A stretch of 64,000 nt of DNA from Mesobacillus subterraneus (GTDB lineage: Bacteria; Bacillota; Bacilli; Bacillales; Cytobacillaceae): NCBI RefSeq assembly GCF_020524355.2, contig NZ_CP129019.1:1984001-2048000 (forward strand), in the 5' to 3' direction. This document shows, in pieces, positions 17,370 through 25,374 of this stretch (positions within the stretch are counted from its first letter, which is position 1; the number at the start of each line of letters is the position of its first letter). Below the pieces are notes generated by a model that was given only the letters and a program-made list of their open reading frames with translations, searched no databases and had not been told where the DNA came from. A program made the translations under genes and the position numbers.

Positions 17370-18152
17370 TTGAGTCAATTAAATGGGAAGGTCGCGTTTA
17401 TAACAGGTGCCAGCTCCGGAATCGGAAGAGCCGCAGCAATAAAATTGGCCCAGGAAGGTGCAAAGGTTGGCTTAATCGATGTGAAGGAAGAAAAAGCCGT
17501 GAATGTTAAGGAATCCATAGAAGAAGTTGGTGGAAGCGCGATGATTGTCGAATGTGATATCGCAAACCCAGAAGAAATGAAACGAAGTTATCAAAAGGTT
17601 GTTGATGAATGGGGAAAAGTCGATATCGTCTTCGCCAATGCAGGCATCAATGGAGTCATTGCCCCAATCGAAGACCTGGCTCCAGAGGATTGGGACGAAA
17701 CCATCAACACGAATCTTAAAGGAACCTTTCTTACCGTAAAATATGCAATTCCGTATATGAAGAAGCACGGCGGCAGCATCATCATCACGAGCTCAATTAA
17801 CGGAAACAGGATTTATAAAAATTTTGGAATGTCTGCCTATAGTACTTCCAAAATCGGCCAAACAGGCTTCGGTAAAATGGCAGCCCTGGAACTTGCGCAA
17901 TACAAAGTAAGAGTCAATATTATCTGCCCGGGTGCTATCGAAACCAACATAGGGAAAAACACCTTCCCCCAAGAGGATGACCTAGAAAAAATCAAAATCC
18001 CAGTTGAATATCCAGAAGGCAATCAACCACTGGAAGAGCACGCAGGAAAGCCGGGCCAAGTCGCAGATCTTGTGTTCTTTCTCGCTTCCGATCTGTCATC
18101 GCATATTACCGGCACAGAAGTCTATATAGATGGGGCTGAATCGCTTTTATAA
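17370..18152 (+). CDS. SDR family oxidoreductase (3-oxoacyl-ACP reductase-like)
   Basis: A classical short-chain dehydrogenase of 260 aa. It has TGASSGIG at residues 12-19, Asp37 after the second strand (favouring NAD), NAG at 90-92, Ser142, Tyr157 and Lys161, and the C-terminal SSHITGTEVYIDGAESL. The substrate is unknown. The start is TTG at 17370, 9 nt after AGGAGGAGG. It is a single gene ending at a bidirectional terminator. Confidence 0.9.
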   Translation: MSQLNGKVAFITGASSGIGRAAAIKLAQEGAKVGLIDVKEEKAVNVKESIEEVGGSAMIVECDIANPEEMKRSYQKVVDEWGKVDIVFANAGINGVIAPIEDLAPEDWDETINTNLKGTFLTVKYAIPYMKKHGGSIIITSSINGNRIYKNFGMSAYSTSKIGQTGFGKMAALELAQYKVRVNIICPGAIETNIGKNTFPQEDDLEKIKIPVEYPEGNQPLEEHAGKPGQVADLVFFLASDLSSHITGTEVYIDGAESLL

Positions 18153-18157
18153 AGGGG

Positions 18158-18187
18158 AAATGCTCAGGGCTGCCTGAGCATTTTTTA
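18158..18187. terminator. Bidirectional terminator
   Basis: The stem AAATGCTCAGG/CCTGAGCATTT with T6 on the plus strand serves the SDR gene. Its proximity to the converging GNAT stop at 18185 suggests use from both sides. Confidence 0.8.
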
Positions 18188-18727
18188 CGTGTTGATCAAT
18201 CCGTAATAGACTAAATGTTCATACCGGTTTTCTTTCCTGACATGGTCAATTAAAATTCCTTCTTCTCTCATTCCTAACTTTTGCAACACGCGCCCGGATG
18301 CTGGGTTGGAATGAAAACAGCGAGCAAATACTTTATGATATTTCTTTTCACTGAACGCACATTGTACGATTCCTTCTGCTGCCTCTGTAGCATATCCTCT
18401 TCCCCAAAACTCTTCACCAATCCAGTAAGCTATTTCACCATGATTGAACCTCTGGTTGTTGGATAATGCGATAGCTCCGAACAGTTGACCACTTTCCTTA
18501 TCGGTTACAGCGAACTCGTATGATTTATCTCTTTCAAAATTATCAAGATGACTTTTCATCCATATTAAAGCATCCTCAATGCTATATGGATAAGGAAGGT
18601 ACAAAGTATTTTTAAAAATATTGTAGTTATTACAAAGACTGGCAACGTCTTCTGCATCTGATTTTTGAAAGATCCGAAGAACTAACCTGGAAGTAGTAAT
18701 TGTTTTAGTTTGATGATTATAGTTCAA
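18185..18727 (-). CDS. GNAT acetyltransferase (RimJ/RimL type)
   Basis: A 180-aa N-acetyltransferase of the Acetyltransf_3 type. It shows TSRLVLRIFQKSDAEDV at the N-terminus, IAYWIGEEFWGRGYATEAAEGIV with the acetyl-CoA binding Q/RxxGxG/A segment, and FHSNPASGRVLQKLGMREEG near the C-terminus. Relatives acetylate N-terminal residues or small amines; the substrate is unknown. It is the last of three consecutive GNAT genes on this strand. Confidence 0.9.
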   Translation of the reverse strand: MNYNHQTKTITTSRLVLRIFQKSDAEDVASLCNNYNIFKNTLYLPYPYSIEDALIWMKSHLDNFERDKSYEFAVTDKESGQLFGAIALSNNQRFNHGEIAYWIGEEFWGRGYATEAAEGIVQCAFSEKKYHKVFARCFHSNPASGRVLQKLGMREEGILIDHVRKENRYEHLVYYGLINT

Positions 18728-18810
18728 ACAAAGGCCCCCATACTCAAAATAACTTCAGAAAGGTTTTCGGAGGTTAATGGGATGAAATCTAGTTCCATTT
18801 CTACTTCTTG

Positions 18811-19341
18811 TTATTTCTTACTCTCAAGCAACCAGCAATCACGATATTTTCCTTCGTGGAGCTCGTGTTTAGGAAGTAGTTTAACTTTCTTGAAACCGCA
18901 TTTTTCGTAGCATTTTATTGCTCGCTCATTCCATACTTGCGGATCCATTACCACTTTGTCGGCTTTCATTTGCTCAAAAAGATGATTCGTCATCGATGTA
19001 ACCAGTAAAGTTCCAATACCTCTATCCCAATAGTCAATTTCGCCAATAAACTGATCAGTTCCGAAAATTTTCCCACCCTCATATCCATAGTCTTTTTTAG
19101 TTGCCTCGTCCAGTTCATAATATTGAATATAGCCTATGGATTTATCTTCATACTCAATCATGCACTTAACTTCATCTTCATCTGAAGCATAAAAAACTCT
19201 GTCGACTTTTTCTAGATCGAAGGAATGATCTCTGCCTTCATAGTATTGAAGGACCTCGGGAGTAGAAAGCCATTTTGCTAGTAAGTGTTTATCTTTTCCT
19301 TTTAGCCTGCGAATCTTTATACTGCCGTTTTGAAATATCAC
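18811..19341 (-). CDS. GNAT acetyltransferase resembling AAC(6') aminoglycoside acetyltransferases
   Basis: A 176-aa protein. The stretches GTDQFIGEIDYWDRGIGT, NERAIKCYEKCGFKK and LPKHELHEGKYRDC line up with the AAC(6')-Ie domain of the bifunctional aminoglycoside-modifying enzyme as I remember it. The N-terminal IRRLKGKDKHLLAKWLSTPEV also fits that group. Whether it modifies aminoglycosides is inference; many chromosomal relatives have other roles. It begins 9 bp after the stop of the next GNAT gene, so the two are co-transcribed. Confidence 0.85.
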   Translation of the reverse strand: MIFQNGSIKIRRLKGKDKHLLAKWLSTPEVLQYYEGRDHSFDLEKVDRVFYASDEDEVKCMIEYEDKSIGYIQYYELDEATKKDYGYEGGKIFGTDQFIGEIDYWDRGIGTLLVTSMTNHLFEQMKADKVVMDPQVWNERAIKCYEKCGFKKVKLLPKHELHEGKYRDCWLLESKK

Positions 19342-19349
19342 ATTGATCC

Positions 19350-19901
19350 CTACTTATGGTTTTGATTCCATTCTTCTGCTAAAACCCCGTAAACCACATG
19401 ATCTACATAGTGATCATATAACCATTCTGCTTGTCGGATCCTTCCTTCATTTACAAAGCCTAATCTTTCAGGAATCCCTCTGCTCTTCTTATTTCCCTCC
19501 GCAGCTCTGATTTCAACTTTGTTCAAGTTCAAATGGTTAAAAGCGTAATCAGTCAATGCACTGGCAACTTTGGTCATGATTCCCTTCCCCTGGTACTCAT
19601 GCCCGATCCAATAGCCGATGTAAGCCGTTTTGTTTGACCAGTTAATACTGTTGAAACCTGCAGTTCCGACAATCTCTCCTTCGTATAAAATAACGGTCGT
19701 CATACTCTTATTTTCTGCGTAGCCTTTCATCGTTCCTTTTAAGAATTCTCGTGTATCTTCAACCCCCGTTGTAAAGTCAAGCCATGGAAGCCACTCTTTT
19801 AAATAATCCCGTGCCTTTTCAGTTAGTTCAAACAGGGTATCCGCATCCGATACCTCTGTTAGCTTTATTGATAATTGTTCATCTATTTTATATAAAAACA
19901 T
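19350..19901 (-). CDS. GNAT acetyltransferase (RimL / ribosomal-protein type)
   Basis: A 183-aa Acetyltransf_3 protein. The sequence AYIGYWIGHEYQGKGIMTKVASALTDYAFNHLNLNKVEIR is the family core (read here in two parts), and NKKSRGIPERLGFVNEG is the usual C-terminal element. It resembles the RimL/YdaF-like enzymes that acetylate ribosomal protein N-termini; the substrate is unproven. The ATG follows AAGGAGG. It is the first gene of a GNAT trio. Confidence 0.9.
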   Translation of the reverse strand: MFLYKIDEQLSIKLTEVSDADTLFELTEKARDYLKEWLPWLDFTTGVEDTREFLKGTMKGYAENKSMTTVILYEGEIVGTAGFNSINWSNKTAYIGYWIGHEYQGKGIMTKVASALTDYAFNHLNLNKVEIRAAEGNKKSRGIPERLGFVNEGRIRQAEWLYDHYVDHVVYGVLAEEWNQNHK

Positions 19902-20155
19902 TAGAGTTCCTCCTTAAAATGTTATTTTGAGATTATTCAAAAGTCTGCATCCTCAATAGAAAGTTCATTTTGTAACAAGATATTATTCGACAAAAGCTCC
20001 GTTTCCCCTTTTTTTGTTAAGAATTTTCTTCCATATAAAAGAACTGCCAGATAATTTGGAAGCCGTAGCTCCTCCCCATAAAAAATCATGTGGGAATTTA
20101 AATGTTTTCAGGGTTATTACCTCCATATCCAAATTCAGCAAACACTATTTTTAGT

Positions 20156-20475
20156 CTTCGGACATTTTTCTCCCGCCAACCCTGAAAGCTGTCCAAACTT
20201 CGGCTTACTTCGGACAGCTTTACGCCTTAATACCCAAAACCTGTCCAAACTTCGGCTTACTTCGGACAGCTTTACGCCTCAATATCCAAAACCTGTCCAA
20301 ACTTCGGCTTACTTCGGACAGCTTTACGCGTCAATACCCAAAACCTGTCCGAACTTTGGCTTACTTCGGACAGCTTTACGCGTCAATACCCAAAACCTGT
20401 CCGAACTTTGGCTTACTTCGGACAGCTTTATCTCCGCAATCACAATACCTGTCCGAACTCGGCATTACTTTGGAC
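20156..20475. repeat. Second 52-bp tandem array (7 motif copies)
   Basis: CTTCGGAC (last copy CTTTGGAC) starts at 20156, 20208, 20260, 20312, 20364, 20416 and 20468, exactly 52 bp apart. The inverted partner GTCCRAA lies 34 bp after each TTCGGAC and 18 bp before the next. This is the same geometry as the array at 7177, but the spacer text differs (AGCTTTACGC, AATACCCAAAACC). It lies in a divergent intergenic region between a GNAT gene and the 75-aa gene at 20688. The open frame across it is probably not a gene. Confidence 0.93.
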
Positions 20476-20687
20476 AGGATTGATGCCTGCATTGAAAATG
20501 CTGGCTGAAATTGAAAGCAGTTGAAAGCATTCTTCCCTTCGTTTTTCATTAAACCATAATACCATTTCTTCTCCGCTCCAGGATAAATCAACCCTACTAA
20601 ATTCCTTCTATTAATCAGTTCTAAACCTAGTATCCCGTCAATATCTTAGTGATAGGAAAGTCAATACTCTAGAAAAAGGTGATTGAA

Positions 20688-20912
20688 GTGTTTGTTGTCC
20701 ATTTTTATGAGCAGAAAAATGAAATGCTGAATCAGTTGCTTAAGCGTGTGCCCGAGGTTGGGGAAGATCTTAAAATCAAGGGTCGTAAAGGCAAGGTTGC
20801 GAGTGTGACGGAAATTGATGAGAAAACGTACCATGTTCAAGTTGCGTTGGAAGCGAAAGTGAAAGCGAAACCTGGCGCAGCGGCCGACCCTGCCAAAAAG
20901 AAAAAAAGGTAA
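20688..20912 (+). CDS. Hypothetical protein, 74 aa
   Basis: A small protein beginning VFVVHFYEQKNEMLNQLLKRVPEVGEDL, with a strand-rich core resembling an SH3-like/KOW fold (IKGRKGKVASVTEIDEKTYHVQVAL) and a very basic Ala/Lys tail. It is similar in style to conserved Bacillus proteins of unknown function. GTG at 20688 is favoured because AAAGG lies 8 nt upstream. A terminator follows at once. Confidence 0.65.
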   Translation: MFVVHFYEQKNEMLNQLLKRVPEVGEDLKIKGRKGKVASVTEIDEKTYHVQVALEAKVKAKPGAAADPAKKKKR

Positions 20913-20914
20913 TA

Positions 20915-20950
20915 AGAAATGGAGAACCAGGCAGGTTCTCCATTTCTTAT
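20915..20950 (+). terminator. Terminator
   Basis: A 14-bp perfect stem AGAAATGGAGAACC/GGTTCTCCATTTCT with a 5-nt loop, right after the preceding stop codon. Confidence 0.75.
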
Positions 20951-21162
20951 TGCTTGTTCAAAAAGCCCAGTCATATTGTGCATAAAGTTCTGATCCAGTT
21001 GCCTATGCGTTTTCATCTATATTATATTTGCCATGTTGGTGTGCCCATTTTGTATCTTTTTAAGGATTTCCACTTTCTATAAGTCCAAAGCTGTCGGGGA
21101 CCTCATCAAGAAAAATCTGAAATCTTCGCCACGCATCGTTGGTGTTTGTGCAATCATTAAAT
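20951..21162. other. Intergenic stretch, possible gene remnant
   Basis: About 210 bp between two terminators. A plus-strand reading near 21085-21170 gives a protein-like string (SKAVGDLIKKNLKSSPRIVG) but no start or ribosome site. It may be a decayed gene end. No function is assigned. Confidence 0.3.
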
Positions 21163-21200
21163 AAACTGGCGAACCACTTTTAAAAGCGGTTCGCCAGTTT
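21163..21200 (-). terminator. Terminator
   Basis: A 13-bp perfect stem AAACTGGCGAACC/GGTTCGCCAGTTT directly downstream of the minus-strand gene at 21212. Confidence 0.75.
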
Positions 21201-21211
21201 GAATTTATTTT

Positions 21212-21430
21212 TTAATCAGGATTTTTTGTTTTCAGGGAGACGGCCAGAGGCTTTTTATCCAAACAGTATTCCAATAGAACGATTTTACCTTCAAGTTCAA
21301 GGTGTTTAGCCAGGGCGATTACTTCTTCCCCTTCTTCAACTGAGGACACAGACGAAATTCTTAAGTTGCCATCACTATTTTGGATATGTTTAAAAAGCTC
21401 TTCTTTTGATATTTTTGCTTTCGTCTTCAT
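21212..21430 (-). CDS. Hypothetical protein, 72 aa
   Basis: A small alpha/beta protein (KTKAKISKEELFKHIQNSD then EEVIALAKHLELEGKIVLLEY). Not recognised. The ATG at 21430 has GAAGGGG about 9 nt upstream; the in-frame GTG at 21439 overlaps that site. It stands alone with a terminator. Confidence 0.6.
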   Translation of the reverse strand: MKTKAKISKEELFKHIQNSDGNLRISSVSSVEEGEEVIALAKHLELEGKIVLLEYCLDKKPLAVSLKTKNPD

Positions 21431-21572
21431 CTTTATCACCCCTTCTTAGGAATTACCTTTCTTTACCCAGGGATTTTGAAGATAAATCCAGGAAATAAAG
21501 ACCAATTATGGGTAAATCAAGTTTATCCTCAGCTTATTTATTACTTAATTATTCAAGTTTTTGGGTTTTTTA

Positions 21573-21650
21573 GTCACCAATCACGCTTATTGGTTACCGT
21601 TAATTCTGGTTTTAGGATTTGATGTCACCAATAACTGTACCTGTAATGCT
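21573..21650. repeat. Short imperfect repeat in a degraded intergenic region
   Basis: GTCACCAAT occurs at 21573 and again 51 bp later at 21624. The first copy faces ATTGGTTAC and forms an inverted repeat. It resembles a decayed member of the roughly 52-bp repeats seen elsewhere in the window. The surrounding 21440-21926 region holds only this and the WGR remnant. Confidence 0.35.
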
Positions 21651-21707
21651 GTTTTCCCCAGCAGCTTTTAGTACCATTCTACAGATTTTTTCAAAGTGCT
21701 CACATGG

Positions 21708-21806
21708 CTAAAAACTGCCATAGGTAAGCGTATAACTCTTTCCGGATACTAGTATTTTCCAAAACTTATTTGAAGATCCATCTTTATAAATGAGCGTTGT
21801 CTCCAT
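21708..21806 (-). pseudogene. Remnant of a WGR-domain protein
   Basis: The minus strand from ATG 21806 (AGGAG upstream) encodes [18 protein letters not shown] and continues to KSYTLTYG. This is the typical opening of a WGR domain, where RIGTxGQ would be expected next. It then hits TAG at 21708. Downstream text in this frame does not resemble the rest of a WGR domain, so the gene is truncated or fused to unrelated DNA. Confidence 0.45.
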
Positions 21807-21926
21807 ATCATTCTCACTCCTGCTGTATTATTTCCGGTTAGGCTGGTTCCTGTCCAGGATGTCATCCTTGTCCAAATCAGCATCTTTTGTTACTAAAAAT
21901 TCATATTTGCTGCTACTGAATTTATC

Positions 21927-22469
21927 TCAATTAAACAAACGCTCGATTTCGATTTCGAGCTCCTCTAGTAACGGAAACGCAGACGAATGTCCAAGGCTTT
22001 TCAACACATGTCTGTAATACCATTCCTGCTGTTCTCTTCCGCGGTTGAACCTATTCCAAACTTCTTCACCACATTGTTCGACGTCCTGGCGAATCGATCT
22101 AACATTATGCAATTTATCCGCACAAGCTACTACGCGTATTTCTTCTGATGCCGTTCTTAAAAACTCGATGGTGTGTTCTTTCCGTTCTTCCCATGTTAGA
22201 GACTTGTCGGGCTCTGAACAACCTTTAACGATCACCGCAACAGCCTTTCCAAACTCCTGCTCGATATCTTCCATTGTTAGGTCTGTATCTTCAACCGTGT
22301 CATGAAGAATACCGCCTGCTACCATTTCATCGCTATATCTCGATTTTTGCAAAATCATCCCCACTGCCACAGGGTGAGCAATATACGGAATTTTTGTGTT
22401 TTTACGATACTGCCCTTCATGTGCCACTGAAGCAATTATCAATGCTTTATCGATTAAATCCATTTTCAT
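21927..22469 (-). CDS. HD-domain phosphohydrolase (RelA/SpoT-hydrolase/MESH1-like)
   Basis: A 180-aa single-domain HD protein. It has the HEGQYRKNTKIPYIAHPVAV opening, the HD pair in GGILHDTVEDT, and the later Asp in ACADKLHNVRSI. This arrangement is shared with the hydrolase half of RelA/SpoT and small alarmone hydrolases, so hydrolysis of (p)ppGpp or related nucleotides is possible. No synthetase domain is attached. GGAGG lies 4 nt before the ATG at 22469 and 10 nt before a second ATG. Confidence 0.85.
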   Translation of the reverse strand: MKMDLIDKALIIASVAHEGQYRKNTKIPYIAHPVAVGMILQKSRYSDEMVAGGILHDTVEDTDLTMEDIEQEFGKAVAVIVKGCSEPDKSLTWEERKEHTIEFLRTASEEIRVVACADKLHNVRSIRQDVEQCGEEVWNRFNRGREQQEWYYRHVLKSLGHSSAFPLLEELEIEIERLFN

Positions 22470-22604
22470 CCTGCCTCCAGTTTTTCAGATACATAACTAC
22501 TTCTTTAACGGATCAGTAAATCCTTTTTTACGAAAATGGCAAACCTGTTTATTTTTCCCAAAATATTCTGCTATATTTAATATATAAACCTTTTGGAGGC
22601 TGAC

Positions 22605-23912
22605 ATGGAAAAACTGACAGACCACTTAATCGTCATTTCCTTTGACTGTCTTTCAGAGCATGATGTTCCATTGCTCGGGGAGCTGCCGAATTTCAAGGCT
22701 TTTATAGATAATAGTTCTTTCTGTACTCAGGTGGAAACGATTTATCCTTCTGTTACATACCCTTGCCATGCGACAATCGTGACCGGTAATTTCCCTAATC
22801 GGCATGGTATTGTTAACAATACATTTGTCCAGCCTGGCAAAACCTCTCCCGACTGGTATTGGCACCGTCGGCATATTAAAGGGACAACCCTCTTCGATGA
22901 GGGAAAAAAGGCTGGCATGAGAACTGCTGCTTTATTATGGCCGGTCACGGCTAAGGCTGATATCGACTACAACATGCCTGAAATTTTCGCTAACCGGCCC
23001 TGGCATCACCAGATTCCTGTTTCGCTTTCCAATGGGAGTCCACGTTATCAGCTTGAGATGAACGCGAAATTCGGTCATATCAGGAACGGATTGAGTCAGC
23101 CTGAGCTCGATGATTTCGTTTTGGAAGCAACAGTTGAAACCATCAGAACGAGAAAGCCTGAATTGATGTTGATCCATTTTGTTGATCTAGATTCTCAGCG
23201 CCATATGCATGGATTTTCATCAGAAGAAGCCAAGGCTGCGCTTCACCGTCATGACAAGAGGCTTGGCAAAATCATGAATGCGCTCAAAGAGGCTGGCATT
23301 GCCGAGAATTCAACAGTTATCATTCTTGGTGACCACAGCGCACTGGATGAGTCTAAAGTGGTGAAAGTGAACGTAATATTTAAAGAACGAGGACTTATCC
23401 AAACCAATGCTTCAGGCAAAGTGATCAACTGGAAAGCCTATTGCAAGAGTTGTGACGGCTCAGCCTATGTCTATGTAAAAGATCCAAACGATGATGCTGT
23501 GAAAAATACAGTTTCAGATATTTTGGCGGAGCTTTTACAGGACAAAAGCAATGGCATTGAAGCAGCCATCACTGGTTCTGAAGCAAACGCAAAAGGAGCT
23601 GATGGAACAGCCTTCAGGATGCTTGAAGCTGCCAAGGGCTATTACTTTAGCGAGGCAATAGATGGTGACTACATGGAAGAAGTGACAGAACAGGATGCAA
23701 GGACAAAAAAGTACACGTTTGCCTGTCATGGATACTCCCCTGAAAAAGAAGGTTATCACACTGTTTTCTTCGCGGCTGGTAAAGGCATCCGTCCAGGAAT
23801 CTCCATCAAATCTATGCACCTTGCAGACGAAGTCCCAACCTTTGCTCGCCTGCTGGGTCTTGACCTCGGCGATACAGATGGCTCTATCCTTGAAGGGATT
23901 TTAGACATTTAG
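22605..23912 (+). CDS. Alkaline phosphatase family protein (nucleotide pyrophosphatase/phosphodiesterase)
   Basis: A 435-aa cytoplasmic member of the type I phosphodiesterase family; no signal peptide. It shows VISFDCLSEHDVP, the nucleophile region YPSVTYPCHATIVTGNFPNRHGI, LIHFVDLDSQRHMHG, ILGDHS near 240, and FACHGYSP near the C-terminus. The substrate is unknown. The ATG at 22605 is preferred because GGAGG lies 5 nt upstream; the TTG at 22593 overlaps it. The MFS gene follows about 130 bp later on the same strand. Confidence 0.88.
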   Translation: MEKLTDHLIVISFDCLSEHDVPLLGELPNFKAFIDNSSFCTQVETIYPSVTYPCHATIVTGNFPNRHGIVNNTFVQPGKTSPDWYWHRRHIKGTTLFDEGKKAGMRTAALLWPVTAKADIDYNMPEIFANRPWHHQIPVSLSNGSPRYQLEMNAKFGHIRNGLSQPELDDFVLEATVETIRTRKPELMLIHFVDLDSQRHMHGFSSEEAKAALHRHDKRLGKIMNALKEAGIAENSTVIILGDHSALDESKVVKVNVIFKERGLIQTNASGKVINWKAYCKSCDGSAYVYVKDPNDDAVKNTVSDILAELLQDKSNGIEAAITGSEANAKGADGTAFRMLEAAKGYYFSEAIDGDYMEEVTEQDARTKKYTFACHGYSPEKEGYHTVFFAAGKGIRPGISIKSMHLADEVPTFARLLGLDLGDTDGSILEGILDI

Positions 23913-24039
23913 CACTAGGAAAGAAGGTCTTTGAGGGAATCGAAGCGAATTATATTACCAGTTGGAACACTTTTATGAGCGTTGAGATGGAATGGTTCAA
24001 CTGAATAGACAAAAAAACAAACTTATTGGGGGCAAAAGG

Positions 24040-25311
24040 ATGAAAGGTTTTACGAAGGAAGAGAGCAGCTGGATCCGTTATGACTGGGCAAGCTCGGCTT
24101 ATTCGATTATCATTTCGACGGCTGTGTTCCCGCTTTTTTATAAAGCTTCCGCTACGGAGGCTGGTGTGAGCCTTTCTAATTCTACCGCGTATTTGGGTTA
24201 TACGATTGCGATTGCCACCTTCATTTTGGCATTGATCGGTCCAATTCTTGGAACCATAGCGGACTATCAAGGAATGAAGAAACGATTCTTCACTATTTTC
24301 TTTACGTTAGGGATCACTTTTACAGCTGGTCTTGCTTTCGTGCCGAGCGGGAACTGGCTGATGCTGCTTGTCGTATACACCCTTGCCGTGCTTGGGTCGA
24401 CAGGTTCAAACGTTTTCTACGATGCCTTCATCGTTGATGTAACGAAGGATGAACGAATGGACCGAGTTTCTGCTAGAGGATACGGGATGGGTTACATCGG
24501 GAGTACGATTCCATTTATCATCAGTATCGCAATCATTATATTAGCCCAGACAAATGTCCTGCCAATTTCTATGACATTGACCAGTCAGACTGCTTTTATC
24601 ATTACTGCCCTATGGTGGGGACTTTTTTCAATCCCTTTGTTTAAAAATGTTCATCAAAAGCATTACATCGAGCGTGAACCTCAGCTGGTGCTGCAAAGCT
24701 TCAGACGTTTAGGAAAAACCTTTAAGGAAATCCGCAAATACAGGGCATTATTTTTATTTTTATTAGCTTATTTCTTTTACATTGACGGTGTTGGAACGAT
24801 CATCACGATGTCTACAGCTTATGGAACCGATCTGGGAATCAGTTCTACTAACCTATTAATCATCCTTTTCGTTACCCAGGTCGTCGCCTGGCCGTTCGCG
24901 ATTTTGTTCGGAAAACTATCTGAGCGTTTTACCGGTAAGAAAATGCTTTATGTCGGAATTACCGTTTATATTTTTGTTTGTATCTACGCTTACTTCCTGG
25001 AAACAACAACGGATTTCTGGATCCTGGCTATGCTTGTTGCTACATCACAAGGTGGCATCCAGGCGCTAAGCCGGTCTTATTTTGCAAAATTGGTGCCGAA
25101 AGCGAACGCGAATGAGTTTTTCGGATTCTATAATATCTTCGGGAAATTTGCTTCAATCATGGGTCCGCTTATGGTCGGGTTGACTGCACAGCTTACTGGC
25201 AATTCAAGCATGGGAGTGTTCAGCCTAGTCATCCTCTTTGTTATTGGGATGGTCATTCTAGCCTTTGTTCCAGAACCAGAAACTCAGCCTAAAGCACCTG
25301 AAATTGCATAG
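24040..25311 (+). CDS. UMF1-family MFS transporter
   Basis: A membrane transporter of 423 aa with about 12 helices. The start WIRYDWASSAYSIIISTAVFPLF and GPILGTIADYQGMKKR are typical of the UMF1/Atg22-like branch of the major facilitator superfamily; GGIQALSRSYFAKLVP is also diagnostic. The substrate is unknown, possibly metabolite efflux. The ATG at 24040 is chosen over an in-frame ATG at 23992 because it gives the family N-terminus and follows GGGGGCAAAAGG. Confidence 0.88.
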   Translation: MKGFTKEESSWIRYDWASSAYSIIISTAVFPLFYKASATEAGVSLSNSTAYLGYTIAIATFILALIGPILGTIADYQGMKKRFFTIFFTLGITFTAGLAFVPSGNWLMLLVVYTLAVLGSTGSNVFYDAFIVDVTKDERMDRVSARGYGMGYIGSTIPFIISIAIIILAQTNVLPISMTLTSQTAFIITALWWGLFSIPLFKNVHQKHYIEREPQLVLQSFRRLGKTFKEIRKYRALFLFLLAYFFYIDGVGTIITMSTAYGTDLGISSTNLLIILFVTQVVAWPFAILFGKLSERFTGKKMLYVGITVYIFVCIYAYFLETTTDFWILAMLVATSQGGIQALSRSYFAKLVPKANANEFFGFYNIFGKFASIMGPLMVGLTAQLTGNSSMGVFSLVILFVIGMVILAFVPEPETQPKAPEIA

Positions 25312-25374
25312 AAGGAAGCCTCTGGGAAACTGGAGGCTTTTTTTAAAAAATTATTGGAGGTTTTCTTATAATCT

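Noticed and set aside
20088..20483. 131-codon plus-strand frame over the second array
   Set aside because: It only translates the repeat units and their flank; no ribosome site and a low-complexity product.
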